Below the pieces are notes generated by a model, which searched no databases, was not told the origin of the DNA, and was given only the letters and a program-made list of their open reading frames with translations. From NCBI GenBank assembly GCA_003116875.1, contig BCKT01000016.1:601920-665919 (forward strand): a stretch of DNA of 64,000 nucleotides. Direction: 5' to 3'. This stretch comes from Takashimella koratensis. Its lineage: Eukaryota > Basidiomycota > Tremellomycetes > Trichosporonales > Tetragoniomycetaceae. The position numbers were made by a program, and so were the translations under genes. Shown piece after piece: positions 1 to 11,346 of the stretch. Position 1 is the stretch's first letter, and every line of letters starts with the position of its first letter.

Positions 1-813
1 CGACATTTGGCACTCGGCGGCGCGGTATCATCTCCGGGCACCGGCAGAGGAGAAGAGAAGGCATGTCCTCTCAAGTCTTCCAAACGAACGTGACTGTGAC
101 CCACGAACGTTCCACAATGAACGTTTGTTTGACATGATGGACAGCGAAGATCAAAGCATTTCTGAAGAAGTGAATTTTTGGAACTTAGCCGCCGGCTAGC
201 CTCATATGACGAGGTCAAATGATGTGAAGCTCGCTTTGATTGGCTGATCTCGGTCATGACTGGATCATTTCATCAGTAGCACGTGCGGGCGTGCAGGTTG
301 TGGCTGAGAACCAAGAAGTGGAAGAGCAGATTCTCGTACTCAATACAACAGGAAGCAGCAAAACCGTGAGAAACATCGGACCGTTAGAGGCAACCGGAGC
401 AACTCGCCTAGCGTCGAGGTGGAGGTCTGGCATTTCCAGCATCGTTCCTCGGACGCCACAGCGTCAGTCCGAAATCCGAATCTCGGTCTTCCAAGCTCTC
501 GAGCCCCGAGCCCCGAGCCCTGAGTAATCGCGCCACCAAGAGTGTGGAGAGCAGCTGGAGGCACAGGCGCAGACCCAGGAGGTACATTCTCGACACCGGC
601 TTTCGTTTGCATACTGTATACCTTATTTCGCTCGAATATTAGCGTTCCAATCGCGGCGAAATGAGCTGAGAACGTGCCCGGACCGTGTTCACAAACGTGG
701 GAACTGATCAACAACCAATCACAGCCTGGGAGAGTATCTGCAGAGACGTGTCATTGCATAAAGTTTGAAACTCTGAACGCACATTCCTTTTCTCACTTGC
801 AACTGTTGTCAAG
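1..813. other. No gene recognised (left edge)
   Basis: Short open frames exist on both strands, but none has a recognisable domain, a convincing exon-intron pattern or a good start context. The right part is the promoter of the glycerophosphodiesterase-like gene that starts at 814. A CACGTG box lies at 280-285. The left part may be the untranslated end of a gene outside the window. Confidence 0.5.
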
Positions 814-1819
814 ATGGTTCAGTGCTGGAGCGAGAGTGTTGGGTACGTTGAGGAATAGGTCGTCGCTGACTATTGCCAGCCCGCTTGCGAGGTAAGCATT
901 GCAGTTTACCAGGGCTCATTCCAGACTGCCTGAAAACACCCTCGAATCCTATGCTCTCGCCATCGAGCAAGGTAGCCAAGGGGTCGAATGCGATGTGAAC
1001 GTCTCCAAAGGTGAGAGACAGTCACGGGGTCTACTAATAACAATAGATGACGAGATCGTCTTGATGCACGATGGGGCAGTAGACCGAACGACAAACGGCC
1101 ACGGTCATATCAGTGAAATGTGCTACCATGGCGAGATCGACGAACTCAGAACTGAGCTGGGCCTTCGCGTTCCGACGTTTGAGCAATTTGTCGCAATGAT
1201 GATGCTTCCACAGAATCGACACGTGTCGATCAACGTCGACGTCAAGCCAACAAACGACCCCGAACGATTGTTCCGACTAATTCACAACACCCTGGCCGTG
1301 CACGACGACTATCTGGTGGAGCTGGGTCCACGAGTGGTTCTTGGTGTTTGGGACAAGCGGTTCATTGGCCCGGCTCGCAAGTACCTTGGTTACTGCACCC
1401 TTACTCACCTCGGCATGTCGCCGAAAGTGGCCCAAGAGTTCTGGGAGTGTGACGGCTTTAGTCTATACTACTCCTCGCTCAGGCAGGATCCCGCTTTCGT
1501 ACAAAAGTGCAAACTAGCTGGAAAAACTCTGATCGTGTGGGTTCCTAATACGCACGACGAGATGCTACAAACATTGCAGTGGGGGGTGGATGTAGTGATC
1601 ACTGAAAATGTTGGGGATTTTCTGGCGATTAGAAAACGATTTGAATGTAAGTTTTACCTTGAAGTTGGCTGATTTCAAGTGGACCCAAACATCAAGCCTT
1701 CGTGCAGCTGGCTCTGGCGTACATGCGTGCATATCTGGCACATAATGGCGGCTCGCCAGGCAGAAGCATTGCAGAAGAAAATGTTGCAAGGTGGTGGAGA
1801 CGTGGAAGCATTCCTCTGA
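814..1819 (+). CDS. Glycerophosphodiester phosphodiesterase-like protein with altered HRG motif
   Basis: The spliced frame (introns 843-912, 1011-1046, 1647-1679) gives 288 residues and reads cleanly from ATG to TGA. It matches the fungal GDPD family, whose active members cleave glycerophosphodiesters or phosphatidylglycerol. Seen: PENTLESY, GVECDVNVSKDDEIVLMHD, DRTTNGHG, NVDVKP and a C-terminal GVDVVITEN. These cover the metal-binding E/D pair and the second catalytic histidine region. The first motif, which in relatives reads CWGHRGAS before PENT, is here CW-SESVGAHS, so the usual His-Arg-Gly is not present. The enzyme may be inactive, or the first exon may be mis-modelled; no alternative exon encoding HRG was found nearby. 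The gene converges on the dehydrogenase downstream, with only 18 bp between stop codons. Confidence 0.75.
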
Positions 1820-1837
1820 TACTTGTACATGCACCCT

Positions 1838-3214
1838 CTACTCGTCCACAATCTGCCGTCAGCTTAGAATACATGATGAGCCTCACCTGGACCTTGATCG
1901 CGAGCTTTGTGCGATCCACACACGTCTCGAAAGCGTCGATGGCCTGTTCCAGCGGGTACACGTGGGTGATCAACTTGGTGACATCGCCAAAGACACCGGC
2001 GTCCACGAGACGAATGACCGTCGGCCACGATTGGGTGTAACGGAACGAAGTGACAATGTTGACCTCTCGGAAGCCCATGCTCATCAAGGGAATCTCGATG
2101 TCGGGCTTGCCGCAGCCGACCTGCAACAGCGTTCCACCATCCTCGAGAGCCTGGAATTAGTGAGAAGAAAGACAACTGAGCTCACGTAGCATGCTGCGTT
2201 GATGCTTGACGCGGCACCCGTGCACTCGAAAACGATTTGAGGCGTGCTACCAATAGCTCCACGGATCTTCTCCGCTGTTTGCAATCGGTCCCACCCAAGT
2301 TCAATCTTGAGGGTGTGCTCGAAGCCCATGTCTCGCGCCTGTTGCAAGCGGTTCTCCTCGAGGTCGGTGATGCAGATGGGGCTGGCTCCCGCTGCACGAG
2401 CATTCAAGGCCATTGCGAGTCCAATGGGTCCGGCGCCAGCGATAACAACGGGCTGACCGAGGTAAGGGGCGGCTCGGCGGACGGCGTTGTAGGCAACCGA
2501 CAGGGGTTCGATGAGGGCACCGATCGCGAACGTCATGCTGTCAGGCATGGGGTGGAGGAAGCGGGCCGGGTGTGCGACGAAGCGGCGCATGGTGCCGTGC
2601 GAGGGAGGGGTACCAGAGAACCTGCTCGTCAGCATCAGAAGATGCGGTGAGACTCACTCGACCTTGGGGCAGAGGTTGTACCGACCACGAAGACACATCT
2701 CACATTCCCAGCAAGTAACTCCCGGCTCGATGGAGACGCGGTCGCCGATCTTGAAGTTCTTGACGTTGGACCCAACTTCGACAATCTCCCCACTGGACTC
2801 GTGTCCCAAGATGAGCGGGTTAGTCACGCAGCAGTCCCCGATTCTGCCGTTCTTCCTGGACAGTTAGAATCGTTTACAGTAAGCAGACTCACCAGAAGTG
2901 AATTTCCGAGCCGCAGATACCAGTCGCTTTCTGACGTCAGCACTTGTCGGAACGACGGATACTCACGACGTGAACAACGCAGCTGTTTGGCGGGCACTCT
3001 GGGAAGGGCTCTTCCTTGGCGTACAAGCTTTGAGCGTAGTGTGAGCGGGTATTGAGAGGCCGAGGGTGACTAACTGAACTCACTCGTGCTCCTTGGTGAC
3101 CCAAACGGCGGGATTGGGTTTGGCCAGCAACGCGGGGTCGACGACGTGCTTGGCCGGGTGGGCGAGCACGTCGCCGTTGGAGTGGAAAGCGTTTGCAGCG
3201 GCGGCAGGCGACAT
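1838..3214 (-). CDS. Zinc-dependent polyol dehydrogenase, L-arabinitol 4-dehydrogenase-like
   Basis: This is a medium-chain dehydrogenase/reductase of the sorbitol/xylitol/L-arabinitol group, oxidising a polyol to a ketose with NAD+ in the cytosol. Spliced residues show the catalytic zinc ligands (GICGSE and the GHE of LILGHESSGE), the structural zinc cysteines (CWECEMCLRGRYNLCP) and a Rossmann fold (VVIAGAGPIGLAMA) followed by the acidic residue in ITDLEE, which favours NAD+ over NADP+. The last intron is 34 nt and leaves a short final exon coding IVDE, a normal end for the family. Length is about 385 residues, as expected. The start is the ATG giving MSPAAAANAF, just after the 1 kb promoter shared with the Zn2Cys6 gene. 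Substrate is uncertain: arabinitol, xylitol or another branched or linear polyol are all possible. Confidence 0.85.
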
Positions 3215-4273
3215 GGTTGGTTAGAGTGTATCAAGGAATGAGGATGAGGTGTAAACGCTTTTACTCTTTATTCAGGTTGTCCCACTTCATCTACCGCGCG
3301 CGCTTGTTCCCCTGTCAACATCCATCCATCCCCTTGATCCATTTAGCCATTTGACGACGTTCCGAATTACCGTCGGCGACCTAGCGAGACCAAGTGAAGA
3401 CGGACGGGCGAGATTCTCGCTCGCAAGATGAGCTATCCCGCTCGGCGCGTTCTCGGGGTAGGCGGTAAATTACCTCAAGGGGCAAGGCAGAGTCAATCGG
3501 AAGAACGGCAGTTGCGGGTGTAGCGGCTAACGAGGAGAGGGGATCGACACAGTCACAGAGACACAGAGTCACAGAACTACAGAGGTCACTCAGCCCCCAT
3601 CCCATACATGCATGCATGCTCAGTATACGTGGAACCGTGCAGCCAGACCGCTGTGCGATTCTTTCCCCTGGTTGTCACGTCTACCGCTTGCCGCTGGTTG
3701 CACGATGGGCAGAGCAATAGTGTACAGACGAGGGGGCTATACCAGGTCTGACTCTGACAGTCTGTCCGCCGCGGCGTGAGGTAGAGCGGGTGTCTAGGGT
3801 ACCATGGGCTATGCTGCAGACGAGATGGATGCAAGGGGGGCTGGAGCCGGACCACGACGGCCACCGTCCAGACTGACCCGACAGCTGTGAGAAGGAGAGG
3901 CCCCCCGGGGACCCTAGTTAGATTGTGTAAGGAGACGGGGTGTACAGCAGTTGGTGCCAAGTCCGATGCATGTGTCGAGCCAGCCCAGCCTGCATCCATC
4001 ACTCTCCTCGCTGCCCCTGCCCCTGCCCATCATCTCCAGTATTGAAAAGTGGTCCCCAGGGCTGTCCGATAGGCTCCGGCCCCGGTCCAGACTGACCGAC
4101 TCGTGACCCGACTGGGATCCTCGGATCGGACTTTGCCCTTGGCATCTTCATCTCATCTTTGCTTCCACCCATCCATCCATCCACCCATCCACCCTCCCAT
4201 CCGTCCCTCTTCCCCCCTATCCATCCCCTGCCCCTCCTCTGCCGCCTCAATCCAGCAGGCACACCTCAGCACC
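3215..4273. promoter_or_regulatory. Divergent promoter, polyol dehydrogenase and Zn2Cys6 regulator
   Basis: This 1.06 kb stretch has no supported gene. It separates two divergent genes and presumably carries both promoters and 5' leaders. The part next to the regulator (about 4166-4215) is a pyrimidine-rich run of CCAT/CATC units, typical of basidiomycete 5' leaders. Short open frames on the minus strand reflect this low-complexity sequence and show no domain. Confidence 0.6.
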
Positions 4274-6877
4274 ATGCTAGGCCAAGGCTGGGCAGCCGCA
4301 TCCACGTCCGCCCCATCCACTCTCAGCTCCGGCCTCGATCATCCTCTAGCCGGTCCCTCCCGACCACGAGCAGACTCCCGGCACGTTCAACTCCCTCCCC
4401 TGTTCGAGACAAGCCCAAGTCCCCGTGTAGCTGAGTCGCCAACCGAGCCCAGCGAGGATGGTCATGAGCCCAAACGGCGGAAGATCAGGCGATCTAAACA
4501 GGCGTGCTTCCCGGTACGTCTGCCTTGGGTCAACCCAGGACCAACTAACCCCAAACAGTGTCGTACTCGCAAACGCAAGTGCGGTGGTCATCCTCCCGTG
4601 CCATGCCCTACGTGTATCGAGGATGAGCATGAATGTACGTGGCCCCTGGAAGACGGCCGGTCGTCATCAGCCAAGAGAGAAAAGGCGCGAGTCAAATCAA
4701 CAGTGCAAGCAACACCAGCCGTCGATATTCCTACTTCGTCAGATGGTTCATGGGGGGCAACAGAGGACGGATGGCTCAACTTCTTGGGCGACCTCACTTT
4801 CGGTGGGTACCTTCAGGTGTGACAGATCGCTAAAAGCAGACTCGCAAATGGTCACTCAGCCCACCGACGTCCAAGCCGATTTCTTCAACCTCGACATGCC
4901 TGCACCTCCCCCACTCTTCCCCCAATCCGGTGATACGAATGTCTTCGATCCACACCTTGCCTTGCCAGCAGATTGGACGTCGATGCTCGATCCTCATCAG
5001 TTTGTCCTCGCATTGAGCTCTCGAATGCCTCGAGTGGAGCAGAATAGTGTCGAAGATACATCACCATCATCCGATGTCAGCGGCGAACGGGGACTCGCCC
5101 GGACTAGAGCTTCACGACATGGCACTACGGTCAAGGTGACCTGGTGGAGACCACACGGACAGACAGCGATTGCCCCAGGTGATTCATGTCCTTGGACCTT
5201 ACTGATAAGCCAGGTTTGAAGAAGATGACACTCAAAGTTCGACTGGATAGCTCAGCGTCAAGAGCAACCGAGGTGCCGAGGACGATCGAGAACCCAATCG
5301 AACTCTTTGACGAAGATCGCGCTCCAAGCTTGTCCATCATGCGACCTCTATTGGCCCTCTTCCAGGAGCATTTTGGGTCTCAATTCCCAGCAGTTGACGT
5401 TGGACGTTTGTTGGCAGACATGGAGAGCGGGCAGGGATCAGTGTTCCTGCTGAACTGCATCGCAGCAACAGTTGCCAGGTTCTCTGAGGACCCGGCGCTA
5501 GGCGGGATAATCCACGAGAAGGGCAATGTCTTCGGTAGAGTCGCAAAGGATATGCTGGGCGCCATCCTCAGTGTCCCTTCGCGGGAGACTGTCATCGCTT
5601 TGCTTCTGCTCTGTCACGTAGGATTTGGCAATGGTGAGTTGAACCACCTGACCTGGCTGACGACAGACTCGGAGGCCGAGGAATGGATGTTCGCAGGCAT
5701 GGCTGTCAGGATGGCGATCGACCTAGGCTTGCACCTGGACCCCGGAGACGAATGCGATATCAGCCTTGAGGAGCGGCGACTAAACCGATTGGTGTTTTGG
5801 TCCGTCGTACTCCTCGACTTCGCACTGGCTTTTGGTACTGGTCGCCAACCCACCTTCCGTGTCGATGAGATCACCCAACAGCTCCCTTCAGAGCACGATG
5901 TAGCAGGGCCTGAAGGAACGCGACATCCATTCCCCTACGCGGTCCGGCAGATGTATTCGTATGGTCGACTTATTGAGCTCTTGAATTCTCGCAAGACCAA
6001 CACAGATGCGAACATCCAGCAAGACATCCAACGATGTCGGGTAGCAGCGATCAAGGAGTATAGCCACCTCCCGGCGGATCTACAATGGAACGTGACCAAG
6101 TGAGTGACAAATTCACAATGCTGGCTAATTGGATAGCTTTCAACGGCAGAGCCTCGCAGGGCATGCTCCTATCTACCTCCAGCTTCATTTGTGGATGCAC
6201 ACGATTATTGTGAGTAGGCACCTCTCTTAAGCTGACTTTAGGCCTCCGGGTATCTCACTGGGACTGATTATCTGAGGAGGGAGCACGGCAGAGTTTCTCG
6301 AAGTGGTGCGGCGACGCCCAATCTCACTGCTGCAACGAACATGTGGCGTCACTCGGCACGGACGATTGGAGATATCTTTGTCCTGTGCGATATCATCAGT
6401 CCGATGGCGCTGGTTGCCCTGCCATTCGTCAACCAGGCGTTCTATGTTGCAGGCTCATGCTATGCAAAAGGCGGGTTACGACGATGTTGGGTTTGCTGAC
6501 GTTTAGAGCTCGAAACAGAACGAGAGAGACTAGCTACGACAGGAAATGGCCACGATGCGGACGACGCGGGTAACTCTGCCGAACTCTTCAAAGCTATTCT
6601 TACGACAGTGTCGACCGAGAACATTTCAACATTGCGCAAGGGTTTGGCCAAGCAGGCGTTGTATTGGTCGGGGGTCGCATGGGTCGCGGAGGCGCTTGAG
6701 CAAAGGATTCAGGGGATCGGTGCTGGTGATATCGACCTCGTCAGTGTGACGGAGAAGCTCAACTCGGTGGCTAGTGTGCCCGATGCTGGTCTCCTTCACC
6801 CGTCCACTGGTCGAGCACCCAATAGGAGCGAGCATTCCCAGGCTGTCGGTAGTAGCAGCGGACAACTGGTCTTATAA
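4274..6877 (+). CDS. Zn2Cys6 fungal transcription factor
   Basis: The spliced frame gives 782 residues. A bipartite basic stretch (EPKRRKIRRSK, about residue 70) leads into a Zn2Cys6 cluster: CFPCRTRKRKC, then CPTC and HEC, with normal spacing. The first intron (4514-4558) splits the cluster. The rest matches the fungal-specific transcription factor domain, with conserved stretches such as EEWMFAGMAVRMAIDLGLH and the helical RLNRLVFWSVVLLDFA. Six further introns of 32-37 nt follow. The sixth overall (6471-6506) appears to start with GC instead of GT, and the frame only continues if it is removed. Placed between the polyol dehydrogenase and the aldo-keto reductase, it is a natural candidate regulator of this sugar block, though no binding-site data support that. 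Confidence 0.85.
6471..6506 (+). other. Candidate GC-AG intron in the regulator gene
   Basis: The 36-nt segment starts GCGGGT, contains the branch-like GCTGAC and ends TTTAG. Removing it joins CYAK to ELETERERL in frame and gives a whole coding length divisible by three. The only phase-compatible GT donor would leave a 21-nt intron, which is too short. Confidence 0.6.
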
Positions 6878-7225
6878 TAATGGCGCGAGGAGCGCTGATT
6901 TTGTAATCATGGGTGTAAACAGGATGACGGTATTTGTTGAATGGATGGTGCAGCATACACTCTTCATGTACGATGAGCCTGCCAAGGAGGGTATCTGTTT
7001 GCACTACCTGTCCGCCAACGGAGACACGATGGAGACAAGATTCATGTTGATATCCAGGGTGCTCTTTAGCCGCATTACCGCCCGGTCCTCACAGTGCCCT
7101 CTGAGAATTCCCAGTTCCGAGTGACGCCGGTTATTTCACAGAATCTCTGTCATCTCCATCGCACTTTACTTTTGCAGCGATCATCTCTTCACCCCTCACT
7201 CTCACAACTATACCCGCACAGTACC
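6878..7225. promoter_or_regulatory. 3' end of regulator and promoter of aldo-keto reductase
   Basis: There is no gene in this 348 bp gap. It holds the untranslated end of the Zn2Cys6 gene and the upstream region of the co-oriented reductase. A pyrimidine-rich leader (TCACCCCTCACTCTCAC) sits just before the ATG at 7226. Confidence 0.55.
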
Positions 7226-8421
7226 ATGTCTCTCGGTCGTTTCGCTACCCTGTGAGTAGCATCCTGGCCGTCAAGCTCCACGCTGACCCCTTGTGACAGC
7301 AACACCGGCACCAAAGTCCCTCTCATTGGGTTCGGCACCTGGCAGGCCGCTCCCGGTGAGGTCGAGCGAGCGTGAGTGATCATTCTTCTCCCTGCCCAAA
7401 GCTGATCTCTTTAGTGTCGCGGAAGCCCTCAAGGTCGGCTACCGACACATCGACTGCGCTTTGATCTACGGCAACCAAGACGAGGTTGCCGAGGGCATCA
7501 AGCTCTCTGGTATTCCGCGCGAAGAAATCACCCTTGTCTCCAAGCTGTGGAACAACTCGCACCGCCCCGAGCTCGTCGAGGCTGATCTCGACCGCTCCCT
7601 CAAGCAGCTCAACACTTCTTACCTTGATGTATGGCTCATCCACTGGCCAGTTGCCTTCGTCCCCGGCGACGCCCTCGAGCCTTTGTCGGCTGATGGCAAG
7701 ACGCGAGCGGTGGACAAGGACGCTCCGGGCATCGCGGCGACGTGGAAAGAGGTCGTTCGGGTTTGGAAGGAGACTGGCAAGACCAAAGCCGTTGGAGTGT
7801 CCAACTTCAACGTCAAGCAGCTGGAGACCATTATCAGCGCTACCGGCGTGGTTCCCGTCATGAACCAGATCGAGTGTCATCCGAGCCTTATTCAGCCTGA
7901 GCTCTTCCAGTTCTGTGAGCAGCCGTGCGACATTGTTGGTGGGGTTCAGAAGCTGATATCGTTCTCCCTCCATCTTCCTTCCAGGCAAGGACAAGGGCAT
8001 CATCATCACCGCCTACTCGCCCCTTGGTAACAACATTACCGGCCGCCCACGGGCGATCGACTCGCCCCAGGTACAGAGCATCGCTAAGCGTCTTGGCAAG
8101 GAGCCCGCACAGGTACTCATCGCCTGGGGTGCCCACCAAGGGTTCTGCGTCATCCCCAAGTCTGTCACGCCTTCGCGCATTGCCGTGAGTTTACACTTGT
8201 AGCGAGCTAACAATCAGTCCAACTTTGCCGACTTTGAGCTCGAGGAAGCCGACTTCAACGAGATCTCAGAGGTGGGCAACGCGACCCATCTCCGTACCAA
8301 CATCCCAGCTCTCTACGCACCGGCCAAGTGAGTGAATATACTGGATGCCACTGACAACAGGTGGCCCATCAATGTCTTTGGCGAGGTCGAAGAGGAGAGC
8401 GAGCCGTACACTGTTTGGTAA
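7226..8421 (+). CDS. Aldo-keto reductase (aldose/glycerol reductase type)
   Basis: This is a single-domain NAD(P)H-dependent AKR of the aldose, xylose and GCY-like glycerol reductases. Five or six short introns are removed. Seen: the start MSLGRFATL, VPLIGFGTWQ, the catalytic Asp and Tyr in HIDCALIYGN, the catalytic Lys in LVSKLWN, the His in LIHWPV, GVSNFN, NQIECHP, and the coenzyme loop IPKSVTPSRI that usually signals NADPH. About 320 residues, normal for the family. Its reaction would be reduction of an aldose or aldehyde to the alcohol. Together with the polyol dehydrogenase 4 kb away it makes the reductase-dehydrogenase pair of the fungal pentose pathway. The exact sugar cannot be read from sequence. 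Confidence 0.88.
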
Positions 8422-9054
8422 AAACAAAGGATTGCTTGTGGGGCGCTTCCCCTGTTCTCGACGAGTCTATTCTGAATGTGAATGAATCATTTGAAGTCTC
8501 AAGGATGCATTGACTTGTCTTAAATTGTGCCTGGGCATGCATCCTCATATCGTGACTACTCTATTTCAACTAGGTCCTTATACTGCGTTACCTCTCTTCT
8601 CCCCCTTCACCGCCCCTCATACACTGCCTGCGCCATCCCACACCAACTCCTCACTCCACAACTCCCACCCCTCACCCTCACCCACCCCCTCTCATGCCCC
8701 CCACGTCCCGCCTTCCATCCCGCAGCTATCTCTTTCCCCGTTGCCACTGCCTCACTCTCCTGCCGCCCTCTTCCGTTCATCACAAACACCTCACCACCTC
8801 ACTTGACAGTTCCATACCCAGCACCCTACTCTGCCTACCAGTCCCCACCTGGTCCCCGTGACCGCTGTCTCCCTCATCCGTCCCCGAGTCCGCCTCGCTG
8901 TCGCCGTCCTCCATGCCGACGTCGTCGGCGCCGGCGTCTGCGATGCCGACTTGCCCGTACTCGCTTTCTTCCCAGGGGTGCGCGGCGTCTGTAGTGTCAT
9001 GCTCCATTGAGAAAGCAAAAGATCTATGCATGTTAACTCGGCCCGAGTTTCATC
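8422..9054. other. Convergent intergenic region with pyrimidine-rich tract
   Basis: This lies between the ends of two convergent genes. The plus strand at about 8580-8810 is strongly C/T-rich with few G, a composition otherwise seen here in promoters rather than 3' ends. An acidic minus-strand frame (8791-9031, about 75-80 residues, rich in Asp, Glu and Gly) fits no known family and may be noise of the composition. No gene is called. Confidence 0.4.
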
Positions 9055-11346
9055 TTATGCGTCTATGTAACCCAGCAGAATCTCCTCAAACTGCCCAACT
9101 CCAGGAAGCTTAAAGCCCTTGTCTTGTCGCCTGCTCTCCACCCATTGACCGATCTTCTCAGTCAAGTTGTCCACACCAAAGCCGAACATCTCGAAGAGCT
9201 TGTCTTGCGGTGCCGACATGCCGAATGTGTGCATGTGAGCACCTGCGTGTGCGTAGCGTGCCCATCCAAAGCTCGACCACGCTTCAATGGCGCAGACGAG
9301 CGTCGTGTCCGCTGGGATGACCGACGCGCGATACTCTGCTGGTTGACGGTCAAAGAGAGCCATGTAAGGCATCGAGACCACGCGGACGGCGTACGGCAGC
9401 TTGTTCGCAACCTCGATAGCCCGAGCGACTTCAGCACCTGTGGCCAATAGCACAAGCACCGGGTCCTTGGCGTCAAGGACGACGTAGCCGCCCCTGGCAA
9501 CGCCCTCTCGGCTACTGCCTTCGAGCAGGGGCACCGGCTGTCGACTGAGCGTGAACAAACTGGGGTTCTCGTCCTTCAATGCGATGAGCCATGCGCCAAT
9601 GACCTCCTCGGCGTCGGCTGGGCGGATGAAGTTGAGCTGCGGGAGCGCACGATAGAATGATGACAACGCGACAGGCTGGTGGGTAGGACCGTCCTCACCA
9701 ATACCGATGGAGTCGTGGGTAGCGATACCGATCCAACGGAGCTTTTGGAGAGCAGCCATACGAGCAGCAGGGGCAGCGTAGAGCCAGAACATGAAAAATG
9801 TTGACATGATGCTAAACAAGGTCAGCTACAGCTGGTTAGCGTGGGTCAGTTTACTCACGGCAGGATCATCCCTTTGTGATACGCGGCCATACCATTGCCA
9901 ATAGCAACCATAGCGTGCTCGCGGATGCCGTAGCGAAGCTGACGGCCTAGATAGTCTCCCAAGCCAGAGTCTGGTTGCTGGAACTCGGTCATGCCGTCCC
10001 AGCTGACGAAAGTTGATTCGAGCAAATCGGCACTGCCGACCATGAACGTCGGATCGGCGGGAACGAGCGCCTGGACCATGATACCGCTCGACTTGCGCGT
10101 GGGCTGTGCCGCCGTGGGCAGATCGCTCTTCTTCGGGACGAAGTTCTCCCATCCGGGCTGTAGCTCACCGCGCATGCGCCTCTCGAGCTCGCTCGCCTCC
10201 TTCGGGTACTTCGCCGTGTATTTCTCGAAGAGAGTGTCCCATTCTTGTTCCCAGGCCGCTCCGCGGGTTTTGCACTCGCTGAAGTAATCGTAAACATCGT
10301 CCGAAACGACAAATTTCTTCTCGGGATCGAAGCCCAAGCCGCGCTTGACTTGAGCCACGTCGTCGTCTCCCAAGGCCTGACCATGAACCTTGCCCTTGCC
10401 CTGGTTGACCGAACCGATACCGATGATGGTGCGGATATTAATGCAAACGGGGCGTCCTTTGATGTTCTTTGCCTGCTCGAGGGCCTGGACGACAGCGACC
10501 AGATCATTTGATCCATCCTCCACGTCGATCACCTCCCAGTTCATCGAACGCAGCTTGGCAGACGTTTCGTCGGTGAAGCAGTTGGCGATGGTACCGTCGA
10601 CGGTGACCGCATTGTTGTCGTAGATTAGGATAAGGTTGTCGAGCCCCCAGTGGCCCGCAAGGGAGAGAGCTGCTCGTTAGACATTGACACGATCGATATT
10701 AGTCACTCACCTTCCTGACCGACACCCTCTTGGATGCAACCATCGCCAGTGAAGCACCAGATCTTGTTGCTGATAATGTCGAAACCGTCCTTGTTGTAGC
10801 TCGCACCCAGGCTTTTCGCAGCGACAGCCAAACCGACCGCATTTGCGATACCCTGTCCGAGAGGTCCCGTTGTCACTTCGACACCTGGGAACTCAATCTC
10901 GGGGTGCCCAGCGGCCATGTTGTGTTTGACCGGTGCATGATACTTCTTCACCTCTTCAAGGGTCCATGCCGAGTACCCAGAAAGATGGAGGAAGATGTAC
11001 TGCAAAAGGCAAGCGTGTCCAGCGGATAGAACAAAGCCTATCCGTGAGCAAATCTTCCCAAGAGAGTCACTCACGATCACGATTGAACCAGTCCGGGTTG
11101 GTCGGGTTGTACTTCATGTGGTACCTCCAAAGGGCAATACCGATCGCAGCGGCGCCCATGACAGTTCCCGGGTGACCGCCTTTGAACTAACCCATTCAGC
11201 ACGTACTTGACGACCCGACTCACCTGCTGGCACAAATCGGCGCCGAGGCAGCGGATGGTGTTGATCGCGAGCTTTTCCTGCTCGGTGGAGGCGGCAGCCC
11301 CGGGGACCTTGGGTGCGGGCTTGAGCTCTGTGGTGTGACCGTTCAT
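9055..11346 (-). CDS. Transketolase-family enzyme, dihydroxyacetone-synthase-like
   Basis: About 705 residues, four introns, start MNGHTTELKP. Thiamine-diphosphate enzyme carrying a two-carbon ketol unit between sugars. Seen: KGGHPGTVMGAAAIG, FVLSAGHACLLQY, LAAGHPE-type loop (MAAGHPEIEFPG), TTGPLGQG, the TPP motif GDG followed after the usual spacing by YDNN, and in the second half REHAMVAIGNG, THDSIGIGEDGPTHQP and SRQPVPLLEG. The HACLLQY and FPGVEVTTGPLGQG variants resemble the fungal dihydroxyacetone-synthase-like branch more than housekeeping transketolase; this placement is from memory of the family and needs a tree. The C-terminus YIDA is not a peroxisomal SKL-type signal, so the enzyme is probably cytosolic. 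It ends towards the reductase and diverges from the DUF4038 glycosidase. Confidence 0.88.

Noticed and set aside
8780..9031. Acidic minus-strand frame of about 80 codons after the transketolase gene
   Set aside because: It lies in biased composition, has no domain, start support or splice pattern, and falls in a convergent 3' region.
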